From contig NZ_JAAGLV010000011.1 in the NCBI RefSeq assembly GCF_010548305.1, positions 62,001 through 126,000 on the forward strand: a stretch of 64,000 nt of DNA, read 5' to 3'. Positions 61,047-64,000 of the stretch are shown in pieces. Position 1 is the first letter of the stretch. Every line of letters begins with the position of its first letter. A program made the translations under genes and the position numbers. This DNA is from Streptomyces sp. SID13031 (GTDB taxonomy: Bacteria > Actinomycetota > Actinomycetes > Propionibacteriales > Kribbellaceae). The notes under the pieces are model-generated. The model did no database searches. It saw nothing but the letters and a program-made list of their open reading frames with translations, and was not told where the DNA came from.

Positions 61047-62276
61047 CTAGGCCGGCGTAGTGAGCGCAGGGGTCGGGAGTTTGCGCTGCCAGACCTCGTC
61101 GAGGGCCATTCGCATGGCGCCGGTGACTACGGCGTCCTCGGCCAGGGCGGAGAGCTCCAGCTTCGGGTGGTTGAGGGTCAGCAGCCGGAGCTGGTCGGAG
61201 ATGGCGTCCAGGAGGACGGCGCCGGCCCGCGCGACACCACCACCGATCACCACGGCAGTGGGGTCCAGGACCAGTACAGCGGGCGCAAGCGCGCGGGCGA
61301 AGTCGCGGGCGACCTGCTGGACGACTGCCTGGGCGACCGGGTCGCGCTCGGCCGCGGCGGCGAAGACGTCGGCGGTGTCGAGCTGGTCGCGACCGAGCTC
61401 AGCGAGGCGTGAGTCGGGGTTGGCGATCGCGGCCTGGCGGCCCAGCTCGGCGATGGCCTCGGAGCCGACGGCGCGCTCCAGCGGGCCGCGGCTGTCCTCG
61501 GGGTTGATCACGTCGTCCGGTGCGGTGGCGATGAAGCCGATCTCACCAGCCGCGCCCGTACCGCGGTGGAGGCGGCCGTCGATCACGATGCCGGCACCGA
61601 GTCGCTCACCCCACTGGATTGCGAGCAGCGTGCCCGTACCACCGCGGGCAGCGGCGATGGCCAGGGCAGCCAGGTTGGCGTCGTTGTCGAGCATGACGGG
61701 GCAGTCGAGCAGGCTGCGGACGTGCTTGGTCAGGTCGATGGCCGACCAGCCCGGTACGGACGGGACCAGCTGGACCCGGCCGGTGTGCTCGTCGACGATG
61801 CCGGGGCTGGCGGCGACGGCGGCGGCGATGTCCTCGGCGGGCACCTCTGCCTCGGCGAGCGCCTCGGTGATCACCTCACTGATGACGCCGAGCAGCTCCT
61901 GGGCCGTCCAGCCCGGGCCGGACCGGCGTACCAGGGAGAGCTTGCGGCCGGCCAGGTCGGAGACGCCCACGGTGACGCGGTGCGGGCCGACATCCAGCCC
62001 GAGCACCGGCGCCGCGCGCCCGCGCAGGGAGACCCGGATCGCCGGGCGACCCAGCGAGCGGTCCGCGGAATCAGGGCCGTGCTGCTGCAGCCAGCCGGCA
62101 TCCAGCAGCTCGTCGACCGCCTGTGCGACGGTCGGTCTGGCCAGTCCGGTGCGTTCGACCAGTTCGGCGACCCGCAGTGGTGCCGGTGCCGAGCGGCGGA
62201 CCGCGTCCAGCACAGCGGCGACGTTGATCCGCCGCAGCATCGTCGTACCGCCGCCGCCGACCGTTCCCTTGCTCAT
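61047..62276 (-). CDS. ROK-family transcriptional repressor
   Basis: 409 residues from ATG 62276 (AAGGGG upstream). The winged HTH (about 18-75: LRVAELVERTGLARPTVAQA) is followed by a sugar-kinase-like ROK domain with VLGLDVGPHRVTVGV and GERLGAGIVIDGRLHRGTGAAGEIG. The zinc-site CxCGxxGC of many ROK proteins is not visible, and ATP-site residues are partly degenerate, so it is a sugar-sensing regulator and not a kinase. No sugar operon is adjacent in the window. Confidence 0.88.
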   Translation of the reverse strand: MSKGTVGGGGTTMLRRINVAAVLDAVRRSAPAPLRVAELVERTGLARPTVAQAVDELLDAGWLQQHGPDSADRSLGRPAIRVSLRGRAAPVLGLDVGPHRVTVGVSDLAGRKLSLVRRSGPGWTAQELLGVISEVITEALAEAEVPAEDIAAAVAASPGIVDEHTGRVQLVPSVPGWSAIDLTKHVRSLLDCPVMLDNDANLAALAIAAARGGTGTLLAIQWGERLGAGIVIDGRLHRGTGAAGEIGFIATAPDDVINPEDSRGPLERAVGSEAIAELGRQAAIANPDSRLAELGRDQLDTADVFAAAAERDPVAQAVVQQVARDFARALAPAVLVLDPTAVVIGGGVARAGAVLLDAISDQLRLLTLNHPKLELSALAEDAVVTGAMRMALDEVWQRKLPTPALTTPA

Positions 62277-62306
62277 GTCCGACCCCTTGCCTGCCACTCG
62301 CCCATC

Positions 62307-62340
62307 TTATATATAAAGCGAGCGTTCATAAATTATCCGG
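62307..62340 (-). promoter_or_regulatory. AT-rich promoter/operator of the ROK gene
   Basis: The palindrome TTATATATAA (62307-62316) and the nearby TAATTTATGAACG form an AT-rich island 31-64 bases upstream of the ROK start. It suits a -10 region and an autoregulatory site. Confidence 0.5.
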
Positions 62341-62470
62341 CCAGTTGCGCGCGTGCCGCCGGACCTTCGCGGGCGGGCGGTCGCCTGGAAATCCGTGAGT
62401 CGACAACTATCACCCGAACGTCGTCCCGCGCCCCAGCACACGCACGCGACCCGGGATCAGTCCTGCAACT

Positions 62471-64000
62471 TCAGTCTTGCAGCACCGTCCGCGCAAAGCT
62501 GCTCAGCGCCTCCCGATCCGGCTGCTGAGTCTTGGTCATCAGGCTCGCGACGTGCTTCTCCACCGTCCGCGGCGAGATGTGCAACCGGGACGCGATCGAC
62601 TTGTTCCCGATCCGGTCCACCAGCAACTGCACCACCTCGAACTCCCGCGTGGTGATCCCCAGCTGCCGCAGATTCGCCGGCACCTGATCGGACCCGGTCC
62701 GCCGCTGCGACACGGTGGCCCCCAACTGCCGCAACATACTCCGGCAAGCACTAGCCACCGCCGGTACTTCGGCATTGTGGAAGTAATCCTCAGCCTGCCG
62801 AAGCCAGGCAACTGGTTCTCCCCACCCGTCGGCAGCCGCCGGCTCCGCAATCAACCGAAGCCCGAGATACCTGGCCATCGGGTAAAGCTCTGAAGACTCC
62901 AGGGCGGCGGCGACGGCCGCAGTCGCCTCGGCAGTCTTCTCATCGCGCCCGAGCAGTACCGCCTGCGCCAACTGCACGAACTGCCGATTCCACCGCATCT
63001 TGCTCCCGGCTGTCGCCGACACAGCCTCGAAGTGCGGCCAACCGTTCCGGCCCGCGAGCACGCCGAGCAGCAACGCTAGTCCGTTCTTGCCCGCCATATG
63101 AAAGACCGCCGGATTCTGCGCGTCGTAGGCGAGCGCCTGCGCCATCTCCGAGTCGGCCAGAGCCCGGTTCTCTTCGAGCAACGCGCAGAAGGTCCGCGCA
63201 AGGCCGTAGGACAAGGGCAGTTCATGCGAGGCGCGTTCGCCCCAGGTAGCCAATTCGCCGAGCGTGCTCTCCATTTCCGCACGCCTGCCCTGATGAGCGG
63301 CCAGCACGGCCATCGTCACCAGCTCGTACGGTGCCCCCCGGCTGAGCTTGAGTCGTTGAGTCACTTCCAGGCAGGCCGCGATCATCTCCTCGGCTTTCGT
63401 GTACTCGGATCGTAGGATCGCCTGCAGGCCAAGGGCTCCGTCGATCTCGTAGGCCGTCGGGATCGCGCCGATCTGGAGCGCCTGCTGCCTTGCGTGGTCC
63501 AGCTCGGTGACATCGCCTTCGGCCAGGCAGATCGTGCCGGCCTGGTACAGGTGCGACATCACTCGCTGGAGAGCGAGATTGTTCTCGGTGGCCACTTGGC
63601 GGGCCCGGCGGAAGTAGTCGACGGCCTGGTCCAGGTCGTGCTGGCGGGCCAGCATGCCGAGCTGTTGCCAGGCGTCGACGGCGACGCTCGGAAGGTTGGC
63701 GCGTTCAGCCGCGGCCGCTGCCCTGGTGGCGAATTCCGCTGCCGACTTCAGCCTTCCGGGGCTGGTCTTCGCCAGCTCCAGATGAGCAGCCATGGCGTCG
63801 ACCGGAGCCAGATCGACGTCGGCCGCGGCATCTCCGAGGATGGATCGGGCGATCGCCACATGCGTCGACGCGGACGCCCAGCGTCCGGCCAGATTCTCGA
63901 CCCCGGCGAGCCGTACGTACAGTGCGGCGACCTTGCGATGATCGAGATTCTGGTTCTCCAGTTGCTCGATCACCGCGGACTCGGCGGCAGGGTGGTCGAA
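62471..64000 (-). CDS. LuxR-family regulator with TPR-like helical repeats, N-terminus outside the window
   Basis: At least 509 residues are visible; the frame is open to the right edge, so the start, and perhaps an ATPase domain, lie outside. Most of the visible part is helical repeats (for example LKSAAEFATRAAAAAERANL, VDYFRRARQVATENNLALQR). The C-terminal HTH reads LGITTREFEVVQLLVDRIGN, then SIASRLHISPRTVEKHVASL. The layout matches large LAL/MalT-like regulators. The target is unknown. The 3' end is 194 bases from the ROK start. Confidence 0.88.
   Translation of the reverse strand, partial: FDHPAAESAVIEQLENQNLDHRKVAALYVRLAGVENLAGRWASASTHVAIARSILGDAAADVDLAPVDAMAAHLELAKTSPGRLKSAAEFATRAAAAAERANLPSVAVDAWQQLGMLARQHDLDQAVDYFRRARQVATENNLALQRVMSHLYQAGTICLAEGDVTELDHARQQALQIGAIPTAYEIDGALGLQAILRSEYTKAEEMIAACLEVTQRLKLSRGAPYELVTMAVLAAHQGRRAEMESTLGELATWGERASHELPLSYGLARTFCALLEENRALADSEMAQALAYDAQNPAVFHMAGKNGLALLLGVLAGRNGWPHFEAVSATAGSKMRWNRQFVQLAQAVLLGRDEKTAEATAAVAAALESSELYPMARYLGLRLIAEPAAADGWGEPVAWLRQAEDYFHNAEVPAVASACRSMLRQLGATVSQRRTGSDQVPANLRQLGITTREFEVVQLLVDRIGNKSIASRLHISPRTVEKHVASLMTKTQQPDREALSSFARTVLQD

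Overview
This window is high-GC DNA from an actinomycete. The evidence is GTG starts in ATGA/GTGA start-stop overlaps, GC-ending codons, long spurious antisense frames, a fused LysX-type lysylphosphatidylglycerol synthase/lysyl-tRNA synthetase, DUF3099 and DUF3817 membrane proteins, and many AraC, LysR, TetR, MarR, GntR and ROK regulators. The gene content fits the Propionibacteriales/Nocardioidaceae, and Kribbella is my best guess. That assignment is inference, because there is no rRNA here to check it. No tRNA, rRNA, CRISPR array, prophage or intact insertion sequence was found.

Layout. 92-3423 (-): an AraC regulator, a VOC protein and a UvrA-like ATPase, probably one operon. 3507-6046: a cupin and a secreted heparinase-like lyase. 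6031-10218: an MMPL exporter divergent from a NarL-type two-component system. 10338-16093: small metabolic genes (VOC proteins, D-2-hydroxyacid dehydrogenase, CorA, P-loop kinase, cis-prenyltransferase, lipoprotein) plus a truncated DinB gene. 16132-20093: an Lrp regulator divergent from E1-alpha, E1-beta and E2 of a 2-oxoacid dehydrogenase. 20207-25794: TetR, a trypsin-like protease, a secreted barrel protein, and an aldo/keto reductase-MFS pair divergent from MarR. 25856-32427: an ECF sigma factor with a membrane partner, a DUF1800/DUF1501 pair, an OmpR-type two-component system and a DUF3099 protein. 32431-34427: LysR divergent from a PRISE-like reductase.

34535-47456 is the most distinctive part. 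An XRE-cupin regulator precedes four translationally coupled genes (FAD oxidase; ferredoxin-FAD-BFD fusion; DapA-like lyase; proline-racemase-family epimerase). Together these match the D-hydroxyproline route of trans-4-hydroxy-L-proline catabolism, except for the last aldehyde dehydrogenase. Converging on it is a pxpABC 5-oxoprolinase operon with an Nramp-like transporter, divergent from GntR, a DUF1445 protein and an M24 peptidase. The whole looks like a salvage locus for cyclic amino acids and proline peptides. It carries several unusual DNA insertions: a 94-bp palindromic element, a 53-bp palindrome inside the fusion gene, a 27-bp tandem array in the same gene, and a repeat-bearing 89-codon frame wedged between pxpB and pxpC.

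47482-64000: small membrane proteins; a glycine-riboswitch-controlled L-serine ammonia-lyase; a wrecked XRE/MmyB-type regulator; a proline-rich membrane protein coupled to a deacetylase/glycosyltransferase; an alpha/beta hydrolase; a lipoprotein; lysX; a DUF998 protein coupled to a second hydrolase; a ROK repressor; and the C-terminal part of a LuxR regulator running off the right edge.

Across the whole window the octamer GTACTRCG and its complement are far commoner than base composition predicts, in coding and non-coding DNA, in several reading frames and on both strands.
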